A DNA stretch of 64,000 nucleotides from Ostrinia nubilalis (lineage: Eukaryota; Arthropoda; Insecta; Lepidoptera; Crambidae). Positions 22,540 to 33,327 of this stretch are shown here, piece after piece. Under the pieces are notes generated by a model. That model saw only the letters and a program-made list of their open reading frames with translations, searched no databases and was not told the origin of the DNA. The stretch covers positions 1,518,001 through 1,582,000 of the forward strand of contig NC_087099.1 in the NCBI RefSeq assembly GCF_963855985.1. Reading direction: 5' to 3'. The translations under genes and the position numbers were made by a program. Numbering within the stretch: position 1 is the first letter of the stretch; the number at the start of each line of letters is the position of its first letter.

Positions 22540-22888
22540 ATAAATAATAATAAATAAATAGGTAAATATCCTTGGACATTTTACACTGCGCTTCTAGTCC
22601 CAAACTAAGCAAAGCTTGTACTATGGGTACTAGACAACGGATATTTATTTTATAAACATACTGAAATACTTTTTTTTTTGTAAATACATTTTTATTTTTA
22701 TTTTATTTTACTTTATTCGGAAAACATGATCAAACATCTGAATACAAATTATTATTATACATAGAAAACACCCAGTCTAATACAAACAAATATGTTCATG
22801 CACACAAATGTTTGTACTGTGCGGGAATCGAACCCGCTACCTCCGGAATAGTAGTCCGTTTCGAACCAGTACACCAAACGGCCGACCA
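22540..22888 (-). mobile_element. tRNA-headed SINE, copy 1
   Basis: In minus sense it has a tRNA-like head (22824-22888) with A-box TTTGGTGTACTGGTT and B-box GGGTTCGATTCCC. An AT-rich body follows, and then a conserved 3' domain (22565-22645) containing ACTAGAAGCGCAGTGTAAAA in minus sense. It ends in an AATAAT/AAATA-rich tail. The same head and 3' domain occur in the copy at 49125-49412. Confidence 0.8.
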
Positions 22889-25144
22889 TACAATAGAATA
22901 GAAATATAATACATCCGTCATCCATTGTTTAAGAGTTAGATATACAAAAAAAAATTTGACCTAAACCTTTTAAGTAATACTGAAATGACTGACATTTACC
23001 ATAGTAGGCCCCCATCATATACTGGTACACTTTGCAGAACCTATTAATCCTGACCTTAGGTTAACCGGTTATGCAAATAACCTTTACCGGGTTAACCTAT
23101 TGGAACGTTTACCTTTATCGGTGTAACAGGCTCGTAACACTGTTAGTTACCGACAATAACCGAGAATACAATGAGCTACCGATTTACCGAGTGAGGCGAG
23201 ATTATTCGGAACTTGAGTACTTGTACTTGGAACTTGAATAAATTCGTTATTACCTAGTAACAAGTGTTAGTAGATCTATTCTCATAAATAAATCACTGGA
23301 TACTTATCTTTCACATTAAATTGCCTTAATTTAAATACAATTATTCATCACTTAGCACAAAAGCGCGGGGAGTCGTCATCGCGTGTCCCTCTATTCTCAA
23401 GTTTGATTCTAGTGTGACATTGACATTACGTCAATCATTGGCCATAACGATACCGTTATTTTAACGTTTTAGATTTTTCACATTTAAAACAATATAGGAC
23501 ACAGTTTTGTATTTTGCTTGACTACTCAACTCAACTGTCACTGATCAGGTTACAATGGTTGCCAAGCTGTAGAAGTGCCTGTATAGGAGTGGTAGTGAGA
23601 CTCTACAGCAGGGAACGAGAATTGGAATGAGCGGATGATTGAATGTAGCTAATCAATTTCTAAGGATTAATAAAATAAAGTAGTGCTGCTTAGACCAGTG
23701 GTCGTCTCAGCATGTAATAATAGCAGGACAAGAAAATTTTAGTGCAGCGTGATTATCTTTACCAGGAGTCTTGGACGTTATTCGTAGTACAACAACTCTT
23801 GACTTGGGTAGGTAATTAAGTTCTGACAATCAGACAGCTAAGAGATAAAGATAAAGAGTTTTTATGATGTCCTAATTCAGTGGTTTGACCGCGTACTTAC
23901 CTACATTAAAACTCACTCTTTAAACATACAGAAAGAACATTTTGAATATCGTACAAAAGAAATAGTTTAATCTATTTCAATGCTACAGCCGTGTTTCACT
24001 CCAGCTGAGAATCAAAATGCACGACTACCCGCCGTCAAACAACGGCGGAATTCGAATGGGTTTCGCACGCGTCGCAAACGGGAATCTGTTAGGGCATTCG
24101 CGGGGATTTCCCGGGGGCATCGCTGTCTCCTCCGTAATTACCGCTGCAAATATGGCGAAATTGTTTCTGTGACCGGGATGACCTTTGATTTAAAGAGTTT
24201 TGCTGCAAAATGGCACTTAATATTTGCGAGCTGGTTAAGGTTATAAGGTTTTCTGTTATGTTTGATGCTGAGATCTACCTGGTACGTTCGATTGAAGTAA
24301 TAAGCCTTTGTTTGGTAAAGAACTTAAGACAACATTTTGGTCGAGGTCGATGCAGGCTGTGCACAGTTTCATTTACCTAAAATGAGAAATATAAACGAAA
24401 CAGCTTGACAGCGAGCTGAGAAGATGGCAATTTTATAGCAACGTGTAGCGTTTGAGCTTAAAAATATTACTAAACGATTTATTGTATTATCAAATTACAT
24501 TTCTTCTTCTTTTCGTGTCGACAACAAACCTACACAGTGTCAGCCCAAAACTCCGCCACAAGAGTGGCGTTGTCAGCAGCACTCATCAAATCCTCCTAAG
24601 TGCAGTTGCTTGGGCACTCAGGGCACGACACTAGGTGTACATTTGATAATAGTAAAATGCCAGCCAAAGTTAACAATAATTTCAGTATTTCATTTCGAAT
24701 AAATGTTGATCATTAAGAAAGTTAGCTTATTAGTATGAGCACTACGCTACAATATTAGTATTCTGTGACCGAATGGAACCTAATTTGATAACCTAGGTCA
24801 ATAATGCCTGGCTTGACTTCGAAAGGTTAAAGTCTGAGTACAATAGAGCTGTAGGAGACAGACTTAACGATGCGTAGCTGTGTCTAATATAATTTCTGTT
24901 TAGGGGACGCTGTAAGTGAGATGAAATTCGTTAAATAAATACGAGTAAGACTACGAGTTACGAATGTTTTGTGCGCTCTACTTTAGTGAAGTGTTTTCGT
25001 GTTGCTGTTTTCTTTCATATTTTATGAAGCTCGTATTCAAATTGGCACTAACTTTGTCGTAAAGAGTAAAAAATTTATAACATGAAAGTTTTGACTCAGT
25101 TATAGCCAATGTCTTGGAACAGTGATAAGAGCCGATGCTCAATA
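22889..25144. other. Long intergenic region with a GC-rich island
   Basis: No gene recognised. 23980-24240 is clearly more GC-rich than its surroundings and contains GGGGATTTCC (24102-24111), which fits a kB-type site. With no nearby gene the match may be chance. The frames there have no conserved motif. Repeated GGTTAACC/TTACCG strings occur at 23055-23170. Confidence 0.35.
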
Positions 25145-25323
25145 AGGGCTATATTTCACCGGGACACCATGGCGGCGCAACCAGTCGCCGCTACCAACAA
25201 AATGTATGCAGCTTTGCGCAACCAAACGAACACCAGGTGAGTAACTCTCTATAGAGCTGTATACATTTTGTTGGTAGCGACGACTGGTTGCGCCGCTATG
25301 GTGTCCCGGTGAAATATAGCCCT
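25145..25323. mobile_element. MITE with 63-bp terminal inverted repeats
   Basis: The ends at 25145-25207 and 25261-25323 are inverted copies with only two or three mismatches. They begin AGGGCTATATTTCACCGGGA. The interior is about 53 bp. No coding sequence and no certain target duplication. Confidence 0.85.
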
Positions 25324-25972
25324 AAAGGAGAGGTGGTAGGTCCGAGCCTATTAATCAATTGATTATTATTTCAGGAGAAAAATAATATTCCTAAATATTT
25401 GTTTCAGGGCTTGTGAACCAACATTAAAGAGCGTTACAATTCTTTCATTTGGAAAAATTTCTTCATTAATCATCATCCATCAAAATTATGAAAATCATTA
25501 TGTAGATATTTTCGTATATAAATAGGTAGGCAGCTTTATATCTTTTAAATTATGACCGATTTCAATACTAAATATCACTAAAGAACGTTTTCAATAAAAA
25601 AAAAGGACAACCATTCAAGAACCTCATCTTTTTTTGAAGTCAGTTAAAAATAAATACGTCTCAAACTCAGTTCTTAGACTCTCAAACCCCGCTCAGCATT
25701 CGCATAATGTCCCAACTGAAACGTAAGTATTTTTGCAAAGTAAGCAATAGCTGCTGTCACAGACCCTCGTCCTGCGGACTAATTACTGCGACGCTAACGA
25801 CCTCTAGCTTGACTGACAGCGAAAAATAGTTCCGACAACCAACTAAAGTGTTACTTATCGGTCGCGGACTTAACTGTTGTTTAATTTAAGGGGTGAAGTT
25901 GTTCTGGATCTGATGGGTTTGAACTCGGGAATAAGCAATTAGGTAAGAGCTTTTAAATTATTTTAGAGTGAT
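25324..25972. other. Intergenic upstream of the BEL element
   Basis: No gene. A decayed scrap (about 25610-25650) ending in TTTTTTTGAAGTCAGTTAAAA resembles the right end of the 53641-54126 element. Confidence 0.4.
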
Positions 25973-25977
25973 ATGAC

Positions 25978-26200
25978 TGTTGGGTTCCAACACTAAAATT
26001 CATTCATTTCATTCATTCTTTCATTCGTTCGATCTTGTGACGTATGTATTTTGAGCGCCTTCGCGCCCAGTAGCGTTTCGTACTCCAGCCATTACACTTG
26101 TGATTGTGTGTATTAAACTGTGCAGACCTGGCAATAAACTTAATTAGTGAAACCACGGCCTTTCAATCATCAACACCTACAACAACTTCGCTGCCCTACA
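25978..26200 (+). repeat. BEL/Pao 5' LTR
   Basis: 223 bp, starting TGTTGGGTTCCAACACTAAA and ending GCCCTACA. It is identical to the 3' LTR except for one extra ATC near 26168. TTCATTCATTTCATTC repeats lie at the left end. Confidence 0.95.
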
Positions 26201-26218
26201 TGGTCCTTCGAGCTTCGA
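26201..26218 (+). promoter_or_regulatory. Primer-binding-type site
   Basis: Directly after the 5' LTR lies TGGTCCTTCGAGCTTCGA. It starts with the TGG that pairs with the CCA end of a tRNA. The tRNA species was not identified. Confidence 0.65.
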
Positions 26219-26255
26219 ACTGCCTGGTCTGCACCATTGTGTATAAAGTGGGACA

Positions 26256-26547
26256 GGAGCCGCATCATCGCGCAACAAAACTCCTGCATTGTGCCTACAT
26301 ACACGTGAAAACTGCATTCACATAGTGCCGATAGTGCGCATCAAGAAATCGCACTCATAATACAACGGGAGCCGCATCATCGCGCAACAGAACTCCTGCA
26401 ATTGTACCTACATACAGTGGAAACTGCATTCATATAGTGCGCATCAAGAAATCGCACTCATAATACAACGGGAGCCGCATCATCGCGCAACAGAACTCCT
26501 GCAATTCACACATAATACAACAACGGGAGCCGCATCATCGCGCAATA
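26256..26547 (+). repeat. Tandem repeats in the BEL leader
   Basis: The core GGAGCCGCATCATCGCGCAA occurs at 26256, 26368, 26471 and 26526, with intervals of 112, 103 and 55 bp. The longer intervals also share CTCCTGCA-TTGT-CCTACATACA and TAGTGCGCATCAAGAAATCG. The array lies between the LTR and the gag start, where packaging or leader functions would be expected in the transcript. Confidence 0.85.
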
Positions 26548-27093
26548 TAACTCCTGCATTACCTACTTACGTGGAATTTGTATTCATCTGCATAGTGCGC
26601 ATTAAGAAACACGCACTCAATACTGCAAGAAAAATCGTTCATCGTGTGCAAAACCAGCAAATTGCAAGTTATCAAGCAAGTCAGTTTTGCAACAATCATC
26701 AAACGTCATCAAACGCAACCCGGCATTCCCGGCAAGACGGGCAAGACGGCGGTTTGGGGGGCGCCGGAACACGAGGCGAGCAACAAATTACTTCACGAAG
26801 TGGGCGTGACATCCATCTTCGCGCTGCCTGAAGTTCGCGCGCGCATCGAGGATTGGCCAACGCACAACATCGTTCGTTCTCTCGTCGGTCATCGTTCACT
26901 TGTTCGCTGCTGCTTCGGCTGTCTCCGCTGCCATCTGTCAACGCTGTTTACCGCCGACGCCATTTGCTTAGTGTGCAGTGCTATTGTTTTTAAGTCGAAA
27001 GACATAACTCGTGCAGTGATACTCGTAGTGTAATTTTAAGCCACGTAGTGATTTATAGCATTTGTATTTTCTTGCATTTGACAAGTTTTGACA

Positions 27094-30000
27094 ATGGAGC
27101 TGAACGAGCTAATAGCCGCGCGAGGCTACGTAAAAGGTACGATTACACGATTAACTTCACTTGTTTCGACACCGCAGTCAGTTAAAAACTTGTCTAAAGA
27201 AAACTTAATGGCTAAGAGGAAAAAATTGATCGACTCCTTTAGTCAATACGAAAAGTTAAATATTAAGATTTTAACTATCCAACCAGATGACAAGGAGGAT
27301 GTTGAACTTTTTGAGGAAAACTATTACAACATCATTTCAGTAATTGACCAAGAACTTAACAGCCGTGATAATAGGAATCACTCAGCTCCAATGTCCAAAT
27401 TGCATTTACCACCAATTGATGTACCAATATTTAGTGGTAAGTTCTCGGATTATGTACCATTTAAAAACTTATTCCACTCATTAATAGATCAAAACGATTC
27501 CATTGACAATGTTCAAAAACTGTATTACCTTCGATCATATTTAAAAAATGAGCCATTAGATCTTGTAAAAAACTTACCCTTGACTAGTGAAAGTTACAGT
27601 CAAGCAATTAAAATTATTGAAGACAGATACAATAACAAACACAAACTCGTTAATGAGCATATTTGTTTATTGTTGGATCTTAAGCCAATCACAAAATCCA
27701 CGGCAGTTAATTTAAGAGAATTTGTGTCCAATGTAAAACAACAAATATCTGCTTTAAGTAATTTGGAGCCAAACGTATCATTTTGGGATGCTATAATATT
27801 ATGTATTTTGTACCGCAAATTAGATGCATACACGTCACGCGCATTTCATATGGAAAGAGATGCCACGAAGGAGCCAACTATCAACACCTTCCTTGAATAC
27901 TTGGATAAGAGAGCGCTGGCGCTTGAGAATGCTGATCCGGGCTTCCACAGGCAGCAACGCCAGCCGCAAAAGGAGCAAGGCAATGCCGTTGGTAGGATGG
28001 TAGCCTACACAGCTGCGCAGGAGTCTACATGCTTATACTGTAAGTTGAAACACAAACTTTATTTATGTAACAGTTTTAAATTACTGCATGCAAAGGACAG
28101 AATTAAATTTGCCAAGGATAAAGGCCTGTGTAATATTTGTTTGGGGGCTCACACCGGAAAATGCAAATTTCATTTTCGGTGTGCAGAATGTAAAGAGGCC
28201 CACAACACATTGCTGCATTGCAGCGCACATAAGAGTAATAACTCAGATACAACTCATACGGCCTCATCATCCACTGCTTCCCTAGCAGCAAGCAATAATA
28301 ATAATAATGATGTACTTTTACCCACAGCTAAAGTCAAACTTATTGCTCGAGATGGTACCGAAGTTTACTTAAGAGCCCTACTAGACAGTGGGTCCCAGCT
28401 GTCCTTTATCTCACAAAAGGCAGTAAGGCTGCTTGATCTGGACCTCACCGATAGCAATGTCAAAGTAGTGGGCATAACTTCAACACAGAAAAAGTTAAAG
28501 CATTGCTTACCTTTAGAGATTTACTCAATAACTTGTCCATATAAAATTTCAGCCACTTGTCACGTTGTTGATCAAATCACATGCAATTTACCTCAACACA
28601 AATTCAGTGCATCTGACATATTGATACCTAAAAATATTAAATTGGCTGATGATCAATTTAATATACCAGCTGAGATTGATGTATTAATGGGAGCGGACGT
28701 ATTTTTCCAGGTGCTGCTGCCTACAGTGCTGCCGGTGATGCCTGAGCGCCAGCAGTCTGCAACAGAGGCCGGCACTCCGCAACCACGTCTTATCAACACT
28801 TATTTTGGATACATAATTGGAGGTACCCTACCACATATTTCATCTAAGGTCTGCAAAAAGGTAACGTTAAAGTGTACTACTTGTGAGTCTGACATTAATG
28901 AAACCTTAAGTAAATTTTGGAAGACAGAAAGCGTTCCTCAGATCTATGATGAAAGGTCATCAGAGCAAGAGCTCTGCGAGTATATTTTTAAAAGTACTGT
29001 TCAGATAAAAGAAAATTGTTTTGAAGTCTCTTTACCTTTAAAATTACCTCTTGATGAAATCAATGATGCGCTAGGTGATTCCTTTAATTTTGCTTTAAAA
29101 AGGTTTTTAAACTTAGAGAAAAGGCTGCATAATGATCCATATCTTTTTATTGAGTACCAAAAATTTATTCATGATTATATTAACTTGCAACATGGCCAAT
29201 ATGTAGATATTGAACTGTATGAATTGAATAAAAATGCAGTTTATTTCTTGCCTCATGCAGTTTCAAGGCCTGACAGTAAAACTACTAAATTGCGTACAGT
29301 TTTTGACGGTTCAATGAAGACTAACAAAAAAGTGTCTTTAAATGATTTGCTTTTGAATGGGCCGACTGTACAAAGAGATTTGTTTGAAATTTTATTACTG
29401 TTCCGTTTTGGCGATTTTAACTTTACTTCCGACATAAAACAAATGTTTCGAAATGTGCGTATTATGCCGGAGCATGCTAGTTTGCAAAACATACTATGGA
29501 GGGATAGCCCTGATGAACCTATTAAGTGTATAAGATTAGACACGGTTACTTATGGGTTAAAAAGTTCAAACTATTTAGCAACTCGCTGTCTGAAAGAATT
29601 AGCAATGCAACATAAGCATACCTATCCTCTGGCTTCATTTATTATAGAGAACTGCACATATGTTGATGATATCCTGTATGCAAATAATAATTTAGATATT
29701 ATCCTAGAGGCAAAATCACAACTTCGCAAGCTCCTAAGCTTAGGTAGTTTTCACACACATAAATGGTCATCCAATGATAATAGGGTACTGACTGACATTC
29801 CCTCAGCTGAACGCCACTTTGATGATATAGAGCTTCAGCAAGACAACTGCCTGTTAAAGACATTAGGTTTGAAATTAATAGTTAAAGATGACAAGTTCGA
29901 AATGTCTTGTCCAGAGCCATATAATAATAATAATTGCACAAAAAGAGACATTCTTTCATATATTGGGAAAATGTATGATCCCATGGGATTTGTTAGTCCT

Positions 30001-31350
30001 ATAATTGTGCAAGCAAAGGCTATCATGCAAAGGTTATGGGCTTCTAAAACCGCCTGGGATTCCACGCCTGACGATGACATTAGGCATGCGTGGCATGAGT
30101 TTTCCGCTGCATTAGCTATGATGGAGCCAATTTATATTCCTAGAAATATACATGTTAATAATACAGATAAAATTGAATTGATAGGATTCTCAGATGCATC
30201 CAGTTCTACGGCATATGGATGCTGCGTGTACATGCGAGTTACAGATATTAATGGTAATGTAAAAATGCACTTGCTATGTTCAAAATCGCGCATCAATCCG
30301 CTTCAGGACAAAAACAAGACTGTGCCGCGCTTAGAGCTTAACGGGCTACTCTCTATTCTTATGTCAAAGGTCTATTGCACGCTAAAATTAATATATAATA
30401 TAAACAATGTTTACTGTTTTATTGATTCAAAAATTGTACTCGCATGGTTGCACGCAGAACCCATGAAACTTAATGCATACGTCGCGAACAGGGTTAAAGC
30501 GATCACCAAAAATCTATCTGTTTGTCGCTGGCTTTATGTAAGCACTGAAAACAATCCTGCGGACTATGTAAGTAGGGGTGTTTCACCCAGTGAGCTTCAC
30601 GATTGTCGCATGTGGTGGGATGGGCCTGAAATTTTGCTCGATAATAAATACAATTTTGACTCTGAAATAGATTTACCTGCAAACTTACCTGAGACCAAGT
30701 CCGGGTCAGCATTCTCTACCAGTCAACTCTCCGCATACACGGGTGACATTTTTGATCATTTACGTAATTATTCTGGCATACACAAGATGGTACGTACGTT
30801 GGCTTATGTATTGCGGTTTGTAAACAACATAAAAGGTGACAAAATATCTTACAATTATTTGTCATCTTCTGAATTGAATAATGCTTTATTGTTGATAATT
30901 AAGAATGAACAAGAATTATATTTTAAGGACGAAATTGCATGCTTAAGAAATGGTAAACCTGTTAAGGGTCCCTTGCAAAGTCTATGCCCATTTTTAGATT
31001 GTAAAGGCATTTTGCGTGTTGGCGGCAGACTACACCATTCTAATATTCCATATGCACATAAGCATCAGGTTATTTTGCCCAAAAAATGTCATATTACTGA
31101 TTGTATTATAAAGTCTGAGCATGAAAGACTGTTACATGCGGGACCGAAGCTATTATTGTGTAATTTAAATCAAAAATTTTGGATTACAAACGGTTTAATG
31201 TATGTTAAGAAATTAACCAAGGATTGTGTATTATGTTTCAGACACAAGGCTAGCGCCTCCAAGCAGTTGATGGGTTCCTTGCCAGCCGATAGAGTGACCG
31301 CTATGAGTCGCCCTTTTGAAAAGGTTGGAGTAGATTTGCTGGGCCTATAA
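27094..31350 (+). CDS. BEL/Pao gag-pol polyprotein, integrase-truncated
   Basis: Frame of 1,418 residues from the ATG at 27094. An in-frame non-ATG opening two codons earlier is ignored. In order: a DUF1759-type gag region around residues 105-250 (FSGKFSDYVPFKNLF); Cys/His knuckle motifs at about 313-375 (CLYCKLKH, CNICLGAH, CAECKEAH); an A17-type aspartic protease with DSGS at about 431; a reverse transcriptase with YVDD at about residue 856 (nt 29659); an RNase H with FSDASS at about 1031; and the integrase zinc-binding HERLLH...CVLC near 1344. It stops at 31348-31350 just as the integrase core begins. Gag forms the particle, protease matures it, RT/RNase H make cDNA and integrase inserts it. 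The downstream core lies in another frame, so this copy should not give complete integrase. Confidence 0.95.
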   Translation: MELNELIAARGYVKGTITRLTSLVSTPQSVKNLSKENLMAKRKKLIDSFSQYEKLNIKILTIQPDDKEDVELFEENYYNIISVIDQELNSRDNRNHSAPMSKLHLPPIDVPIFSGKFSDYVPFKNLFHSLIDQNDSIDNVQKLYYLRSYLKNEPLDLVKNLPLTSESYSQAIKIIEDRYNNKHKLVNEHICLLLDLKPITKSTAVNLREFVSNVKQQISALSNLEPNVSFWDAIILCILYRKLDAYTSRAFHMERDATKEPTINTFLEYLDKRALALENADPGFHRQQRQPQKEQGNAVGRMVAYTAAQESTCLYCKLKHKLYLCNSFKLLHAKDRIKFAKDKGLCNICLGAHTGKCKFHFRCAECKEAHNTLLHCSAHKSNNSDTTHTASSSTASLAASNNNNNDVLLPTAKVKLIARDGTEVYLRALLDSGSQLSFISQKAVRLLDLDLTDSNVKVVGITSTQKKLKHCLPLEIYSITCPYKISATCHVVDQITCNLPQHKFSASDILIPKNIKLADDQFNIPAEIDVLMGADVFFQVLLPTVLPVMPERQQSATEAGTPQPRLINTYFGYIIGGTLPHISSKVCKKVTLKCTTCESDINETLSKFWKTESVPQIYDERSSEQELCEYIFKSTVQIKENCFEVSLPLKLPLDEINDALGDSFNFALKRFLNLEKRLHNDPYLFIEYQKFIHDYINLQHGQYVDIELYELNKNAVYFLPHAVSRPDSKTTKLRTVFDGSMKTNKKVSLNDLLLNGPTVQRDLFEILLLFRFGDFNFTSDIKQMFRNVRIMPEHASLQNILWRDSPDEPIKCIRLDTVTYGLKSSNYLATRCLKELAMQHKHTYPLASFIIENCTYVDDILYANNNLDIILEAKSQLRKLLSLGSFHTHKWSSNDNRVLTDIPSAERHFDDIELQQDNCLLKTLGLKLIVKDDKFEMSCPEPYNNNNCTKRDILSYIGKMYDPMGFVSPIIVQAKAIMQRLWASKTAWDSTPDDDIRHAWHEFSAALAMMEPIYIPRNIHVNNTDKIELIGFSDASSSTAYGCCVYMRVTDINGNVKMHLLCSKSRINPLQDKNKTVPRLELNGLLSILMSKVYCTLKLIYNINNVYCFIDSKIVLAWLHAEPMKLNAYVANRVKAITKNLSVCRWLYVSTENNPADYVSRGVSPSELHDCRMWWDGPEILLDNKYNFDSEIDLPANLPETKSGSAFSTSQLSAYTGDIFDHLRNYSGIHKMVRTLAYVLRFVNNIKGDKISYNYLSSSELNNALLLIIKNEQELYFKDEIACLRNGKPVKGPLQSLCPFLDCKGILRVGGRLHHSNIPYAHKHQVILPKKCHITDCIIKSEHERLLHAGPKLLLCNLNQKFWITNGLMYVKKLTKDCVLCFRHKASASKQLMGSLPADRVTAMSRPFEKVGVDLLGL

Positions 31351-31367
31351 ATGTAAAACTTTCGCGC

Positions 31368-32240
31368 GTGAGACGCTCCCTGGTGGGTAAAGGCTATATC
31401 TGCGTATTTGTATGCTTTGCTACAAAAGCGGTTCATCTTGAACTCGCATCAGATCTTACCACAGAAACCTATCTAGCGTGTCTCAAACGACTTATCTCTA
31501 GAAGAGGGTTGCCTAGGGAAATCTACTCTGACAATGCTAGCACCTTTAAAGGCGCACGGAACCAATTAGCTGAGCTCTATTCACTGCAGGCATCTGGTAG
31601 TCACCAAAATAAAGTATGTCAATTTGCTGCCAATCGAGGCATAAACTTTCATTTTGTTCCGGCTTACTCGCCTACATTTGCGGGACTTGCAGAGGCTGCA
31701 GTGAAGAGCACTAAATACCACTTAAAAAGAGTGTTACAATCACAATTGTTAACTTATGAACAGATAAATACAATCTTAATTGAAATTGAATGTATATTGA
31801 ATTCAAGACCACTTATTCCATTGTCGTCAGATGTAAATGATTTTAGTTACTTGACACCGGGACATTTTTTAATAGGAAATTCATTAACAATGTACCCTGA
31901 AAATGATGTAACAAATATTCCTTCTAACAGACTTAAATTTTGGCAGCTATGTAATCAAATTAAACAATCATTTTGGAAAATGTGGTACAAGCAATATCTT
32001 AATAGTTTGCAAAATAGGCCTAAATGGCTAGATGTTTTACCCAATGTAAAGGTAGGCACAATTGTAATTTTGAAAGAGGATAATGTACCTGTAATGTCTT
32101 GGCCCATGGCTAGAGTTACTAAGGTTTTTCCTGGTCATGATGGCCGCGTAAGAGCGGTAGAAGTAATAAGGTCTAATAGAAAGAGCCATGTGCGCTCTAT
32201 TCGTAAAATCTGTATCCTACCTATAGATGATAATAATTAA
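31368..32240 (+). pseudogene. BEL/Pao integrase core and C-terminus, out of frame
   Basis: Open frame continuing the integrase in a different register from the upstream polyprotein, with no proper ATG at its left edge. It shows the conserved integrase features of this family: ATKAVHLEL, the Asp-containing YSDNASTF segment, and FVPAYSPTFAGLAEAAVK with the catalytic-Glu region. It ends with a DUF5641-type C-terminal segment (LKEDNVPVMSWPMARVTKVF, GRVRAVEV). The frame change is by one base close to 31345, consistent with a single-base loss. It is otherwise intact to its stop. Without the upstream frame it is not expected to be translated. Confidence 0.9.
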
Positions 32241-32515
32241 TTATAAGTTAATGTTAAATATTAACTAGGTAACATTATGACAAATAGGTTGCCTTGTAGC
32301 GCTGTATTCCTTTTTTTGTGTTTATCCTTTGGACATCGTTGTTCATTTGAATAGTAACTAAGCTCTGTATAAGTAAAATGTATTCACCTTTCATATGAAA
32401 ATTAATATCTTATGTAAGTCCATACATAGCGTCACAATTCCTTTTTTAATGTATTATAAACTCGCTGTTATTGGTAATTGTAACTTGCTTATAAATAAGA
32501 GTTCTCTCCTTTTGT

Positions 32516-32527
32516 AGAGGTGGAGCA
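32516..32527 (+). promoter_or_regulatory. Polypurine tract of the BEL element
   Basis: AGAGGTGGAGCA lies immediately before the 3' LTR, the expected place for the plus-strand primer of an LTR retrotransposon. Confidence 0.6.
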
Positions 32528-32747
32528 TGTTGGGTTCCAACACTAAAATTCATTCATTTCATTCATTCTTTCATTCGTTCGATCTTGTGACGTATGTATT
32601 TTGAGCGCCTTCGCGCCCAGTAGCGTTTCGTACTCCAGCCATTACACTTGTGATTGTGTGTATTAAACTGTGCAGACCTGGCAATAAACTTAATTAGTGA
32701 AACCACGGCCTTTCAATCAACACCTACAACAACTTCGCTGCCCTACA
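32528..32747 (+). repeat. BEL/Pao 3' LTR
   Basis: 220 bp, matching the 5' LTR throughout except for the missing ATC. It is followed directly by the second copy of the ATGAC target duplication. Confidence 0.95.
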
Positions 32748-32752
32748 ATGAC

Positions 32753-33204
32753 TTACAAAGATGGAATTCAGAATTTGAAAATGAGCCCAACTTTTCCAAA
32801 TTTTTAGACACTGTGGAGATGTATTCCACAAAGTGTCTAAAAATAGGGAAATCTTTTCCTAATACATTTACGTAGGTTATGTTTCCATTGAAATATCCTT
32901 CAGTACTTACTGAAAAATTTACTTTAGTACTGAAATTAAACTTTACATAATAACGTGATCCAGAACAAGGTTACAACTTCGTTATTATGAGCTGAAATAT
33001 ATTTCTGAATTTTATGCAAAAGTTATTCATAGAAAAGTTGGTCAACTCAACGTTTACTTATTTACTTACTCGTACAAAAAGTTACGCTGTTTGCTCAAAA
33101 GTTGTTCTAAACAAAGTTTCCAAAATTGAGTCATTTTGAAATAGTGAAACAGCATTAATATTTTTTCAGTGTCAACAGAATCCTTCAGGCAATATTACTC
33201 TGCT
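32753..33204. other. Flank after the BEL element
   Basis: AT-rich, nothing recognised. A frame that starts in the LTR and runs to 32875 is an artefact of the junction. Confidence 0.4.
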
Positions 33205-33327
33205 TAGGCTGAGTTGCACCACCTAACTTTAACGGTAACTATGGCGATAACCGGTGCATTTTGTATGGTGTTTGACAGATTTTTGACGTTTGTCACAGTT
33301 AAAGTAAGATGGTGCAACCCAGGCTTA
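33205..33327. mobile_element. MITE, 'GTTGCACCA' family copy 2
   Basis: About 123 bp with the left end TAGGCTGAGTTGCACCACC and right end GATGGTGCAACCCAGGCTTA. The interior GACAGATTTTTGACGTTTGT is shared with copy 1 (11983) and copy 3 (34557). Confidence 0.8.

Larger units (their letters stand above)
25973..32752 (+). mobile_element. Full-length BEL/Pao LTR retrotransposon
   Basis: The element spans 25978-32747 (6,770 bp) and is bounded by the 5-bp duplication ATGAC (25973-25977 and 32748-32752), the size used by BEL/Pao elements. It has two LTRs that begin TGTTGGG and end in CTACA, a primer-binding-type site, a long leader with tandem repeats, one gag-pol frame and a polypurine tract. The order protease, reverse transcriptase, RNase H, integrase fits this family. 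The LTRs differ only by a 3-bp indel, which implies a very recent insertion. The only obvious defect is a frameshift in the integrase region near 31345. No envelope-like frame is present. Confidence 0.95.

Noticed and set aside
22824..22888. Possible tRNA gene
   Set aside because: A- and B-boxes are present but stems do not pair well, and a SINE body and tail follow; the same structure recurs at 49.3 kb.
26571..27033. Overlapping frames in the BEL leader as extra genes
   Set aside because: They lie in the repeat-containing leader upstream of gag, overlap each other and have no known domain.
31340..31370. Programmed frameshift in the BEL polyprotein
   Set aside because: The position is inside the integrase core rather than between gag and pol, and no convincing slippery heptamer plus structure was seen; a mutation is simpler.
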